Source: Candidatus Omnitrophota bacterium (GTDB lineage Bacteria; Omnitrophota; Gorgyraeia; Zapsychrales; Zapsychraceae). Taken from it: a stretch of 64,000 bases of DNA. The stretch is from contig JACKFL010000005.1 in NCBI GenBank assembly GCA_020632495.1, positions 496,001 to 560,000 of the forward strand, written 5' to 3'. Position 1 is the stretch's first letter; each line of letters begins with the position of its first letter. The notes under the pieces are model-generated. The model saw only the letters and a list, made by a program, of their open reading frames with translations, searched no databases and was not told the origin of the DNA. Of this stretch, positions 41,237 to 49,200 are shown piece after piece. The translations under genes and the position numbers were made by a program.

Positions 41237-41788
41237 TTGAGCACCAAAAAGGAACTACGAGAAAAAGTCTTACGGCTTTTGCGAAACCAGGATGGGAAAG
41301 AGCGGATCGCTAAAAGCCTGTTGATCAAAGACAGGCTTTTTGACAGGGATGATTTCCGGGAAGCATCCAGCATAATGTTTTATGCTTCGTTTGACGGGGA
41401 AGTAGTTACGCATAACATGATAACCGAGGCCCTGCAGTTAGGGAAAACGATCGGGCTTCCGATCACCGAAACGGAAGGTTATCATTTATCACCTAGAATT
41501 ATTGAAGATTTTGAAAGAGATGTCGTTGCCGGTCCCTACGGGATCAAGCAGCCGAGGAAATTACCGCACAATGAAATGCATCAAATCGATATGGTCATCG
41601 TGCCGGGCATTGTGTTCGATCAGGACAACCATCGCATCGGATGGGGTGCCGGATACTATGACCGTTTTTTAGGTAATTTACCGTCGACGACCAAGACGAT
41701 AGGTCTCGCCTTCGACTTTCAGATCGTAGATAAAATTCCCCGCCTAGACCCTCACGATGTTTCTCTGGACTGCGTCCTAAGCCATTAA
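41237..41788 (+). CDS. 5-formyltetrahydrofolate cyclo-ligase
   Basis: A 183-residue enzyme of the MTHFS/YgfA family with the ATP/folate signature IVPGIVFDQDNHRIGWGAGYY followed by DRFL. It converts 5-formyl-THF to 5,10-methenyl-THF. The best start is TTG 41237; no good Shine-Dalgarno or in-frame ATG lies near it, so a few residues either way are possible. Location after 6S RNA is a conserved arrangement in many bacteria. Confidence 0.9.
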   Translation: MSTKKELREKVLRLLRNQDGKERIAKSLLIKDRLFDRDDFREASSIMFYASFDGEVVTHNMITEALQLGKTIGLPITETEGYHLSPRIIEDFERDVVAGPYGIKQPRKLPHNEMHQIDMVIVPGIVFDQDNHRIGWGAGYYDRFLGNLPSTTKTIGLAFDFQIVDKIPRLDPHDVSLDCVLSH

Positions 41789-41852
41789 CCCTGCCTGCGC
41801 CAAAGCCTGACGGCGGATCTCGTACCGCTTTCATATAGCGAGAGGAGTGTGT

Positions 41853-43430
41853 ATGTCAGAAGAAGCCAACATCTTATCACAGAGTGTCACCTTATCCGTT
41901 ATTGTGATTATCTCTGTTTTGGCCGGTTACCTGCTGCGTTGGTATTTTTCCAACAAAAAACTGCGCGACGCGCAGGCCATGGCCAAAGATATTGTGGACC
42001 AGGCCAAACGGGAATCCGATAACCGCAAAAAAGAAATCGAACTCCATGGTAAGGACATGATGATCAAGTTGCGCCAGGAGTTTGAAGAAGAGACGCGCGA
42101 GCGCCGGGATGAAGCCACAGCGCTGGAAAAACGGCTCCTGCAAAAAGAAGAGAATCTGGATAAGCGCGTGGATTTGTTGGAGCGCAAGGAAAGGGATATC
42201 GAAGACCGGGCCGTGAAGCTGAAAACGGATGAAGACCGGGTGTCCGCGAAGGTGGGCGAACTGGACGGGCTGATCGAGCAGGAGAAACAGCGGCTGCAAA
42301 AAATTTCTTCCATGACCGAGGAGGAGGCTAAGAAGCTCCTGCTTTCGCGTATCGACGAAGAAATTCTCGGGGAAAAAGCCCAGCGGATCCGCTCCATGGA
42401 GGAACAGATCAAGGATAACGTGGACAAAAAGGCCCGGGAAATCCTCAGCACAGCCATTCAGCGCTGCAGCTCCGAACACACCGCCGCGTCCACGGTCACG
42501 GTGGTCCTGCTACCGAGTGACGAAATGAAGGGGCGTATTATCGGCCGCGAGGGGCGTAATATCCGCGCCCTGGAGGCGGCTGCGGGCGTCGATATCATCA
42601 TTGACGACACCCCCGAAGCGGTCACCATTTCGGGTTTTGATATGTACCGCCGCGAGATCGCACGAATCGCTCTCGAAAATCTTATTGCCGACGGACGTAT
42701 CCATCCGGGCCGCATCGAAGAAGTGGTCGAGAAGGCGAAGAAAGAGATGGAAAATATCATTAAGGAAGAAGGGGAGAAGACCGCCTTCGACCTCGGTGTC
42801 CACGGCATGCACCCGGAATTGCTCAAGCTGGTGGGAAAGCTCAAATTCCGGACCAGCTACGGTCAAAACGGTCTGCAGCACACCAAAGAGGTGGCGATGC
42901 TGATGGGATCAATGGCTTCCCAGTTGGGTCTGGACGCCAAGCTGGCCATGCGGGCCGGATTGTTGCACGATATCGGCAAGGTCGTCGGACAGGATGTGGA
43001 AGAAGGCACGCACGCGATCATCGGCGGCAATCTTGCGCGCAAATACGGTGAGCGCGAAGAGGTGGCCAACGCCGTTGAATCGCATCACGATGAGGTCGAG
43101 TGCCACACCATATACGGATCACTGGTTTGCGCGGCCGACGCCATCAGCGCCTCCCGCCCGGGGGCGCGGGCCGAAACCCTGGAAACGTACGTCAAGCGGC
43201 TGGAAAACCTCGAAAAGATCTCCAATTCATTTAAAGGGGTCAGCAAGGCGTATGCCCTGCAGGCCGGCCGGGAAGTCCGTCTGATGGTCGATCCCGATAA
43301 GATCAACGATGACGAGGCGATTGTCCTCGCGCGTGATTTGCGCAAGAAGATAGAAGAGGAAATGGAATACCCGGGACAGATCAAGGTGATTGTCCTGCGC
43401 GAGACACGGGCGGTCGAGTTTGCCAAATAA
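41853..43430 (+). CDS. rny: Ribonuclease Y
   Basis: A 525-residue membrane-anchored endoribonuclease. N-terminal helix (about 10-32), long coiled coil (35-200), KH domain (EMKGRIIGREGRNIRALEA) and HD domain with the metal pair in LLHDIGKVVGQDVEEGTHA. It starts mRNA decay at the inner membrane. ATG 41853 is preceded by GAGGAG; a GTG six bases earlier is possible. With ymdB downstream it forms the common rny-ymdB pair. Confidence 0.96.
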   Translation: MSEEANILSQSVTLSVIVIISVLAGYLLRWYFSNKKLRDAQAMAKDIVDQAKRESDNRKKEIELHGKDMMIKLRQEFEEETRERRDEATALEKRLLQKEENLDKRVDLLERKERDIEDRAVKLKTDEDRVSAKVGELDGLIEQEKQRLQKISSMTEEEAKKLLLSRIDEEILGEKAQRIRSMEEQIKDNVDKKAREILSTAIQRCSSEHTAASTVTVVLLPSDEMKGRIIGREGRNIRALEAAAGVDIIIDDTPEAVTISGFDMYRREIARIALENLIADGRIHPGRIEEVVEKAKKEMENIIKEEGEKTAFDLGVHGMHPELLKLVGKLKFRTSYGQNGLQHTKEVAMLMGSMASQLGLDAKLAMRAGLLHDIGKVVGQDVEEGTHAIIGGNLARKYGEREEVANAVESHHDEVECHTIYGSLVCAADAISASRPGARAETLETYVKRLENLEKISNSFKGVSKAYALQAGREVRLMVDPDKINDDEAIVLARDLRKKIEEEMEYPGQIKVIVLRETRAVEFAK

Positions 43431-43457
43431 GACCCGGCCGCGGCGGAGGTCCAGGCT

Positions 43458-44273
43458 ATGAAGATTTTGTGCCTGGGGGATGTAGTCGGACGGCCTGGCC
43501 GCGATGCGCTCGCGCATTCTTTGAAAGAGATCAAACAGCAGCATGCCATCGACTTTGTAGTGGTCAACGCTGAAAATGCCGCCGGCGGGGCTGGAATAAC
43601 CACCAAAATCGCGCAGCAGTTTCTGAACTTGGGGTGCGATGTCCTGACCCTCGGAGATCATGTCTGGGACCAGAAGGACTTGGAACCGTTTCTGGACGAA
43701 TCGCCGCAAATCGTCCGTCCGGCAAATTTTCCGGAGGGGGCGCCCGGATCGGGGGCGTGTCTCCGCGAGTCCGCCGGCGGAATAAAGGTCGGCGTGATCA
43801 ACCTGTTGGGACGGACCTTCATGCGATATTTGGTGGAATGTCCGTTCAGGACAGGGCGGGCGTTGGCTGACGAATTAAGGCGGCAAACGCCGGTCGTTAT
43901 CGTCGATATGCATGCCGAGACCACCAGCGAAAAGGTGGCCATAGGACATTTTTTAGACGGCCACGTTTCGATTGTCTTCGGCACGCACACGCATATCCAG
44001 ACGGCCGATGAAACCATCCTGGACGGAGGCACCGCTTATATCACCGATTTGGGAATGAGCGGCCCTTACGACTCGGTGATCGGACAGGAGAAGGAGCCGA
44101 TCATTCAGCGCTTTTTGACCAGCCGTCCGTCGCGTTTTCAGGTCGCCCAGCAGCGCACAAAGCTGTGCGGCATCATCGTCGATGTCGATGAGGAGACCGG
44201 CCGGGCCCGAAGCATCGAACGGCTGCAATACGCTTATCAGGCGCCCGATGGACGGGATGAAATCGCAATTTAA
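43458..44273 (+). CDS. ymdB: YmdB family metallophosphoesterase
   Basis: A 271-residue phosphodiesterase with metal ligands in LCLGDVVGRPGRDAL, VVNAENAAGG, LTLGDHVWDQKD, DMHAETTSEK and FGTHTHIQTADE. In Bacillus YmdB cleaves 2',3'-cyclic nucleotides and affects biofilm and motility decisions. It lies 27 nt after rny, suggesting a joint role in RNA turnover. Confidence 0.92.
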   Translation: MKILCLGDVVGRPGRDALAHSLKEIKQQHAIDFVVVNAENAAGGAGITTKIAQQFLNLGCDVLTLGDHVWDQKDLEPFLDESPQIVRPANFPEGAPGSGACLRESAGGIKVGVINLLGRTFMRYLVECPFRTGRALADELRRQTPVVIVDMHAETTSEKVAIGHFLDGHVSIVFGTHTHIQTADETILDGGTAYITDLGMSGPYDSVIGQEKEPIIQRFLTSRPSRFQVAQQRTKLCGIIVDVDEETGRARSIERLQYAYQAPDGRDEIAI

Positions 44274-44274
44274 C

Positions 44275-44303
44275 TTGTGGCCCACCCATGCTTATACTAT
44301 AAT
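44275..44303 (+). promoter_or_regulatory. Promoter of the PilZ gene
   Basis: TTGTGG (44275-44280), 17-bp spacer, TATAAT (44298-44303), 49 bp upstream of the PilZ ATG. It overlaps the ymdB stop codon region. Confidence 0.65.
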
Positions 44304-44352
44304 CTAGGCAAAGGTACCACGCGAAGCAACGCAGATACATAAAGGGGGATTT

Positions 44353-44745
44353 ATGGGTAACTGGGATGGATTAGATCGAAGAAAGTTTCCTCGAGTCAAG
44401 TATCCATGTCTTGTTATTATCAAAAACGGCGACGGTGACGACAAAGAGGTCATTCTCAGCCACACTGAGAATATCGGCATCGGCGGTGTCTGCGTGATCC
44501 TCAAAAAGAATATCAAGATGTTCACCCAGGTCGAGATTGAACTGGACCTGCTGGATATGGGTGACCACATCAAATGCAATGGCAAGATCGTCTGGAATGT
44601 TCAGCGTAAGAGCGACGCCAAAAAGAAACCGTTGTTTTACGACGTGGGGGTCGAATTCGAATCGCTTCCGGATGATGACAAAAAACGCATTGAAGACGTG
44701 GTCAGCCGTCTTGTGCGCCATGACCGCGAAGTCCCCTACACTTAA
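44353..44745 (+). CDS. PilZ domain protein
   Basis: A 130-residue single-domain PilZ protein. DRRKFPRVKY at residues 8-17 gives the RxxxR c-di-GMP motif, and ENIGIGGVCV supplies the second half, with Asn-Ile-Gly in place of the usual D/NxSxxG (the Ser is Gly). Binding of c-di-GMP is therefore likely but not certain. It could link c-di-GMP to surface pili, such as the Tad locus of this window. GGGGG precedes the ATG. Confidence 0.85.
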   Translation: MGNWDGLDRRKFPRVKYPCLVIIKNGDGDDKEVILSHTENIGIGGVCVILKKNIKMFTQVEIELDLLDMGDHIKCNGKIVWNVQRKSDAKKKPLFYDVGVEFESLPDDDKKRIEDVVSRLVRHDREVPYT

Positions 44746-44784
44746 GTTTTCCGAAACTCTCCCCGCTGAATTCGAAGGATCATC

Positions 44785-46062
44785 ATGATTAAAGTCAGGT
44801 TTGCCCCTTCCCCTACCGGATATCTCCATATCGGCGGAGCCAGAACCGCTCTGTTCAACTGGATGTATGCCCGCGCCCAAGGCGGCACGTTTGTCCTACG
44901 CATCGAAGACACCGACCAACAGCGCTCTAAGAAAGAATATGAAGAGGAAATATTACGCAGTCTGAAATGGCTCGGATTCGAATGGGATGAGCTTTATTAC
45001 CAGAGCCAGCGTTTCGACATTTACCGTGAGCATGCGCAGCGGCTTCTGGACGAAGGCAAGGCGTACAAGGAGGGGGAGGCGATCATCCTGAAGATGATCC
45101 CGGACCAGGAAATCAAGATTTTCGATTTGATCCGCGGTGAAATCACGTTTGACAGTTCCGAGCTGAAAGACCAGGTCCTGATGAAATCGGACGGATCTCC
45201 GGCATACAGTTTTTGCTGCGTGGTGGACGATGCCCTGATGGAAATCAGCCATGTCGTGCGCGGTGAGGACCACATCTCAAATACCCCCAAGCAAATCATG
45301 ATTTACCGCGCGCTGGACTGGAAGGTGCCCAAATATGCGCATCTTCCGTTGATCATGGGGGAGGACGGTTCGCGGCTTTCCAAGCGTTACGGAGCGGTCG
45401 CCGTGAGCGATTATCAGAAGCAGGGATATGTCGCCGAAGCCCTCGTCAATTATTTGATGCTGCTGGGGTGGTCACCCGGGAATAACCAGGAGAAGATATC
45501 GCCGGAGGCGGCCATTAAGAAGTTTTCCCTCAAGAAGATCAACAAGGCGGGGGCGGTCTTTTCCCTGGAAAAGCTGCAGTGGCTTAACAATTTGTATTTA
45601 AAAGAGTTAGAGACCCCTCAATTGGTGGAAATGCTGCGGCCGGTCCTGGCAGAGCACGGTCTGGACGCCTCGGAATTGAGTGGTCAGGAAATGGCAAATA
45701 TTGTACAATTGTACAAGGGTCGATTGACCACTCTCAACATTTTTGCCGAATGGGTCGATTATGCGTTTCTCCGGGATATCGAGATATCCGGGGAAATGAA
45801 GCACAAGCACATAACTCCGGAGGCCGTTGAGGTGTTGCACGAGATGGCCCGCAAGGTCGAAGCCGCCGGGGATTTTTCCGCCCTGGAGGCCGAGAAAATC
45901 TTCAAGGGAATTGCCGAGGACCGCGGGTTCAAGGCGTCCCAACTAGTCCTGCCCGCACGCGTGGCCTTGACGGCCAAGGATGTGGGCCCGAGCCTGTTTG
46001 AAATCATGGCGATCCTGGGTAAGGAGCGCACAGCGAAGCGGCTTAGCACCATCAGCGCTTAA
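44785..46062 (+). CDS. gltX: Glutamyl-tRNA synthetase, short form
   Basis: A 425-residue class I synthetase with HIGH-type motif PSPTGYLHIGGARTALF, GEDHISNTPKQIMIY and KMSKS-type motif SRLSKRYGA. Around residue 90 the sequence goes from GKAYKEGEAIILKMIPDQE straight to IKIFDLIRGEI, so the ~40-residue insertion that in many GluRS carries a CxC/CRH zinc-like element is missing. The anticodon-binding helical end is present but short. It charges the tRNA-Glu at 15485-15558. A non-discriminating form cannot be excluded. Confidence 0.94.
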   Translation: MIKVRFAPSPTGYLHIGGARTALFNWMYARAQGGTFVLRIEDTDQQRSKKEYEEEILRSLKWLGFEWDELYYQSQRFDIYREHAQRLLDEGKAYKEGEAIILKMIPDQEIKIFDLIRGEITFDSSELKDQVLMKSDGSPAYSFCCVVDDALMEISHVVRGEDHISNTPKQIMIYRALDWKVPKYAHLPLIMGEDGSRLSKRYGAVAVSDYQKQGYVAEALVNYLMLLGWSPGNNQEKISPEAAIKKFSLKKINKAGAVFSLEKLQWLNNLYLKELETPQLVEMLRPVLAEHGLDASELSGQEMANIVQLYKGRLTTLNIFAEWVDYAFLRDIEISGEMKHKHITPEAVEVLHEMARKVEAAGDFSALEAEKIFKGIAEDRGFKASQLVLPARVALTAKDVGPSLFEIMAILGKERTAKRLSTISA

Positions 46063-46080
46063 CCGGACAAGGAGGAAGTA

Positions 46081-46233
46081 ATGGCGAGAGTTGCACTGTT
46101 AATCACCCTGTTGGCAACGTCACTTATTCTGCAAGGTTGTCAAACGATGGAACACGAAGCCCGTTCGGGGATTCGCACCACGTGGCACAAAGCCAATCGC
46201 GTCGACGGGACGTTGAAAGAATATTTGTGGTAA
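46081..46233 (+). CDS. Small lipoprotein, function unknown
   Basis: A 50-residue lipoprotein: hydrophobic signal with lipobox LQGC (Cys20), leaving a 31-residue mature peptide that contains IRTTWHKANRVDGTL and ends in YLW. A strong AAGGAGG lies 6 nt before the ATG, and a strong terminator follows, so it looks like a highly expressed gene. It recalls small envelope lipoproteins such as entericidins in size only. I do not recognise the family. Confidence 0.7.
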   Translation: MARVALLITLLATSLILQGCQTMEHEARSGIRTTWHKANRVDGTLKEYLW

Positions 46234-46247
46234 TTTAAAGATTTGCT

Positions 46248-46874
46248 TTAATCGACATAGGCCGGGATAGCTCGATATCCCGGCCTTTTTGTTTGGTCTT
46301 CGGGGGTCGTCTCGACCGGCTTCATGGGAATGGGGCGCAGCGGTTTTACTTCACTTGCCTGGGTTTTCGGCTGACTCTTTTGCGCTTCATGTTCGAGTGA
46401 CTTGGCGGTCCGGTCGTTCTCCATTTGCTGGAGCCGCGCCCGGTCGGCAGCGGCGTCATAACGGGCCGCCTGCTGCTTGATGTCGGAAGGATGCAATTTG
46501 GACAAGCGGAAGTCCGCTACCTTCCAGTCCCCGCCGGCCTTCTTCAGGACAAACAGCCAGTCACTGTTTTGCGGTACGGACGGATTCGGCTCGAAATTCA
46601 AGGTAAGAATAAAGCGGGCGGACAGCTCATCGTCCTTCTTAAGGACCTGTCGATTGCGCATCTTGAATGTGACCAGCCGGGGGAGGGTGGGATACTTATT
46701 CCGGTTAATCCAGTAATTCATCGGGGTGATATGATTGGCGGACTGCCAATCGGCCATGATGGAGTTGATCACCGTCATTGAGGTCCTGGTCCGGATCGTC
46801 GGCAGGACCACAAACTGCAGGAAAGCGAGCCCGCTAATGATCAGGGCGATGTATAATGAGGTGCGGTCTTTCAT
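46248..46874 (-). CDS. Membrane-anchored protein, function unknown
   Basis: A 208-residue protein with one N-terminal helix (IALIISGLAFLQFVVLP), a globular middle containing FILTLNFEPNPSVPQNSDWL and GGDWKVADFRLSKL, and a C-terminal Lys/Pro/Glu-rich tail. The middle resembles NTF2-like or DUF4440-type folds in rhythm only. ATG 46874 is chosen because it begins the membrane helix; the frame is open to 46940. It is one of only two minus-strand genes right of the origin. Not recognised. Confidence 0.6.
   Translation of the reverse strand: MKDRTSLYIALIISGLAFLQFVVLPTIRTRTSMTVINSIMADWQSANHITPMNYWINRNKYPTLPRLVTFKMRNRQVLKKDDELSARFILTLNFEPNPSVPQNSDWLFVLKKAGGDWKVADFRLSKLHPSDIKQQAARYDAAADRARLQQMENDRTAKSLEHEAQKSQPKTQASEVKPLRPIPMKPVETTPEDQTKRPGYRAIPAYVD
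46260..46290 (+). terminator. Intrinsic terminator after the small lipoprotein
   Basis: GGCCGGGATA (46260-46269) and TATCCCGGCC (46276-46285) form a perfect 10-bp stem with a 6-nt loop followed by TTTTTG. It lies inside the last codons of the convergent minus-strand gene. Confidence 0.85.
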
Positions 46875-47042
46875 GAAATTAGCAAAACGGGTAAAAGTTC
46901 GTAATTGTCTAAAAGTAGCATAATTATAGCAAACTGGCAATATATTTAGCCGCTCATGGACTGGGCGTCCCCAAGCGGCGTCCCCATCCCGTTTACGGTG
47001 CTGTTTCCGTCCAGTTGCGGAAAACGCCCGCCCGTTTCTCCG

Positions 47043-47582
47043 ATGAAATCATACAAACTATTGATGGTATTGATGTTAACAATAATTCCCTGGCTGGGGG
47101 GGTGCGACTTCGTCTACCGTCTTCTGGATAAGGAAGGGGCTCAGGAGAAGACGTTGATCGGAGAGGTCTCTGCGCTCCAGAGTAATCCGAAGGTGGTGGA
47201 GATCCAGACCCTGCTGAAGCTGTACGGCTATAATCCGGGCCAGCCCGACGGGGTGATGGGCCTGCGGACCCGCGAAATGATCGAAAAATTCCAACAGGAT
47301 AACGGCCTGGAACCCTCCCGCTTTGTGGACGAACAGACTTGGGCCATGTTGAACAGTCATCAGAATACCGGGCTGATCTATGACGGCCAGTTGAACATAT
47401 CCCTGATGCAGCAGCTTTTGGAGGCCGCCGGGTTTTCGGTCGGCGGTGTGGACGGTAAATTCGGTCCCCAGACGGAGGCGGCGGTCAAGGAGTTCCAGCG
47501 AGCCCATGGATTGACCGTGGACGGTAAAGTGGGTTTCAAGACCATGCAGGCCCTCTCGGGCTATTTTGCCCCCCCCGAATAG
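47043..47582 (+). CDS. Lipoprotein with two peptidoglycan-binding domains
   Basis: A 179-residue lipoprotein with lipobox LGGC near residue 21. Two PG_binding_1 repeats follow: VVEIQTLLKLYGYNPGQPDG...MIEKFQQDNGL (about 50-105) and LMQQLLEAAGFSVGGVDGKF...VKEFQRAHGLTVDGKVG (about 115-175). No catalytic domain is present, so it may tether the membrane to the wall. ATG 47043 starts the signal peptide; the frame is open to 46956. The Shine-Dalgarno is weak. Confidence 0.85.
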   Translation: MKSYKLLMVLMLTIIPWLGGCDFVYRLLDKEGAQEKTLIGEVSALQSNPKVVEIQTLLKLYGYNPGQPDGVMGLRTREMIEKFQQDNGLEPSRFVDEQTWAMLNSHQNTGLIYDGQLNISLMQQLLEAAGFSVGGVDGKFGPQTEAAVKEFQRAHGLTVDGKVGFKTMQALSGYFAPPE

Positions 47583-47601
47583 CCCGCAACCGGGCCGCAA
47601 C

Positions 47602-47630
47602 TTGCTTAATTCAACCGTTTACCGTATAAT
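47602..47630 (+). promoter_or_regulatory. Promoter of the trehalose module
   Basis: TTGCTT (47602-47607), 17-bp spacer, TATAAT (47625-47630). Only 9 bp separate the -10 from the ATG at 47640, so the transcript would have almost no leader. Confidence 0.65.
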
Positions 47631-47639
47631 ACACAGCCT

Positions 47640-48392
47640 ATGGATTTAAAGGCCGTCATATTCGATTTGGACGGGGTGATCACCAAGACCGCCAAAGTTC
47701 ATGCCGCCGCGTGGAAGGCCATGTTTGACGAATACCTGCGCCAGCGCGAAGAACGCGGAGGCGATCCTTTCCGGGAATTTACCACCGCGGATTATTTGCA
47801 GTATGTTGACGGCAAACCCCGTTACAAGGGGGTGGCCAGCTTTTTGGAATCCCGCGGCATCGAGCTGCCGTTCGGTGATCCCGCCGATCCTGAGGTCGCC
47901 GAGACCGTATGCGGCCTCGGCAACCGCAAGAACACCAAATTTGTCGAGGTCCTCAACACCAAAGGTGTGGAAGAATACGGAAGCACTGTGGCCCTCATCA
48001 AAGATCTCTTGACCGCCGGCATCAAGGTCGGCGTCGCTTCCTCAAGTAAAAATTGCCAGCTGGTCCTGCAGAAGGCGGGCCTGGAACAGTATTTTGAAAC
48101 CCGGGTGGACGGCGTGGTTTCCCACGAGTTGGGACTGAGCGGTAAACCCGAGGGGGACATTTTCGTTAAGGCGGCCGAAAACCTCGGCTGCGTCCCCGCC
48201 GAAAGCGTGGTCGTGGAAGACGCCGTGTCGGGAGTCCAGGCCGGACGCAATGGAGAATTCCGGCTGGTCATCGGCGTGGCCCGGGAAGATAACGTCAAAG
48301 AGCTGCAGGAAAACGGTGCGCATGTGGTCATCGAGGATTTCGAAGGCGTCACCGCTGACACCGTCAGGCAATGGTTTGCCCAACAGAAGTAA
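47640..48392 (+). CDS. pgmB: Beta-phosphoglucomutase (HAD family)
   Basis: A 250-residue HAD phosphatase-fold enzyme. The nucleophile and acid/base lie in VIFDLDGVITKTA (about 6-18), the substrate loop in YLQYVDGKPRYKGVASFL, motif II in GVASSSKN and motif IV in VVVEDAVSGVQAG. The combination matches beta-phosphoglucomutase, converting beta-glucose-1-phosphate to glucose-6-phosphate. It fits the GH65 phosphorylase two genes downstream, which releases beta-glucose-1-phosphate. No Shine-Dalgarno precedes the ATG. Confidence 0.9.
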   Translation: MDLKAVIFDLDGVITKTAKVHAAAWKAMFDEYLRQREERGGDPFREFTTADYLQYVDGKPRYKGVASFLESRGIELPFGDPADPEVAETVCGLGNRKNTKFVEVLNTKGVEEYGSTVALIKDLLTAGIKVGVASSSKNCQLVLQKAGLEQYFETRVDGVVSHELGLSGKPEGDIFVKAAENLGCVPAESVVVEDAVSGVQAGRNGEFRLVIGVAREDNVKELQENGAHVVIEDFEGVTADTVRQWFAQQK

Positions 48393-48417
48393 ACAATCCA
48401 ACGAAGTATCCGCCGTT

Positions 48418-49200
48418 ATGTCACAGCCCATCCCCGCTTTTTTTTCCCATCTCGAAGAAATCACCGCCCGCCTGAAGGATAAAGAACTCTTTTTGTTTCT
48501 GGATTACGACGGAACACTGACGCCGATCGTGGATACTCCGGATCTGGCGGTTATCAGCGACGAAATGCGCGAAATGGTGATCCGCTCCGCCGCCGCCCAT
48601 ATGACGGCCATCGTCAGCGGCCGGGCAACGGATGATGTCCGGTCGAAGGTCAGGGTCGACGGCATTTACTACGCCGGCAGTCACGGATTTGAGATCGTCG
48701 GTCCCGACGGAAACGTCCACCAAAATCCGCAGGCGGCGCAAATCCGAGAATCAGTCAAGACGATTCACGCCGAGCTGTCCGATCGCCTGGCCGGCGTCAA
48801 AGGGGCCCTGGTGGAGGATGTCAAATACACGATATCGGTGCATTACCGGCTGGTTGCGGAGACAGATTTCCATAAAATCGAAGAAGCCGTGACGGATACT
48901 TTAGAGCGGTATCCCGACTTTCGCCGTACGTCCGGCAAAAAGGTCTTCGAGGTGCGGCCGAAAATCGACTGGGACAAGGGTAAGGCCGTGGAGTGGATTT
49001 TCGACGAGTTGCAATTTGATTCCACCCAGCACATCGCGGTCTATATCGGCGACGACACCACCGATGAAGACGCCTTTGCCGTGCTGAAGGGAAAGGGGTT
49101 CGGTATCCTGGTGGCCGATTGCGCCAAGGAGTCGCTGGCCGAATACCAGGTGCGCGATACCCCCGAAGTTAAAAAGGTACTGGAGTTTTTAGCGACATGA
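48418..49200 (+). CDS. otsB: Trehalose-6-phosphate phosphatase
   Basis: A 260-residue HAD phosphatase with the nucleophile in LFLDYDGTLTPIVDTP (about 22-37), IVSGRATDDV, the cap domain with GSHGFEIVGPDG and the final GDDTTDEDAFAVL. It removes phosphate from trehalose-6-phosphate. ATG 48418 is the natural start; the open frame upstream overlaps pgmB and is ignored. The stop overlaps the GH65 start as ATGA. No otsA lies in the window. Confidence 0.92.
   Translation: MSQPIPAFFSHLEEITARLKDKELFLFLDYDGTLTPIVDTPDLAVISDEMREMVIRSAAAHMTAIVSGRATDDVRSKVRVDGIYYAGSHGFEIVGPDGNVHQNPQAAQIRESVKTIHAELSDRLAGVKGALVEDVKYTISVHYRLVAETDFHKIEEAVTDTLERYPDFRRTSGKKVFEVRPKIDWDKGKAVEWIFDELQFDSTQHIAVYIGDDTTDEDAFAVLKGKGFGILVADCAKESLAEYQVRDTPEVKKVLEFLAT

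Noticed and set aside
46875..46955. Longer starts for the genes at 46248-46874 and 47043-47582
   Set aside because: Extensions would place long non-hydrophobic leaders before the membrane helix and lipobox signal; the inner ATGs are better.
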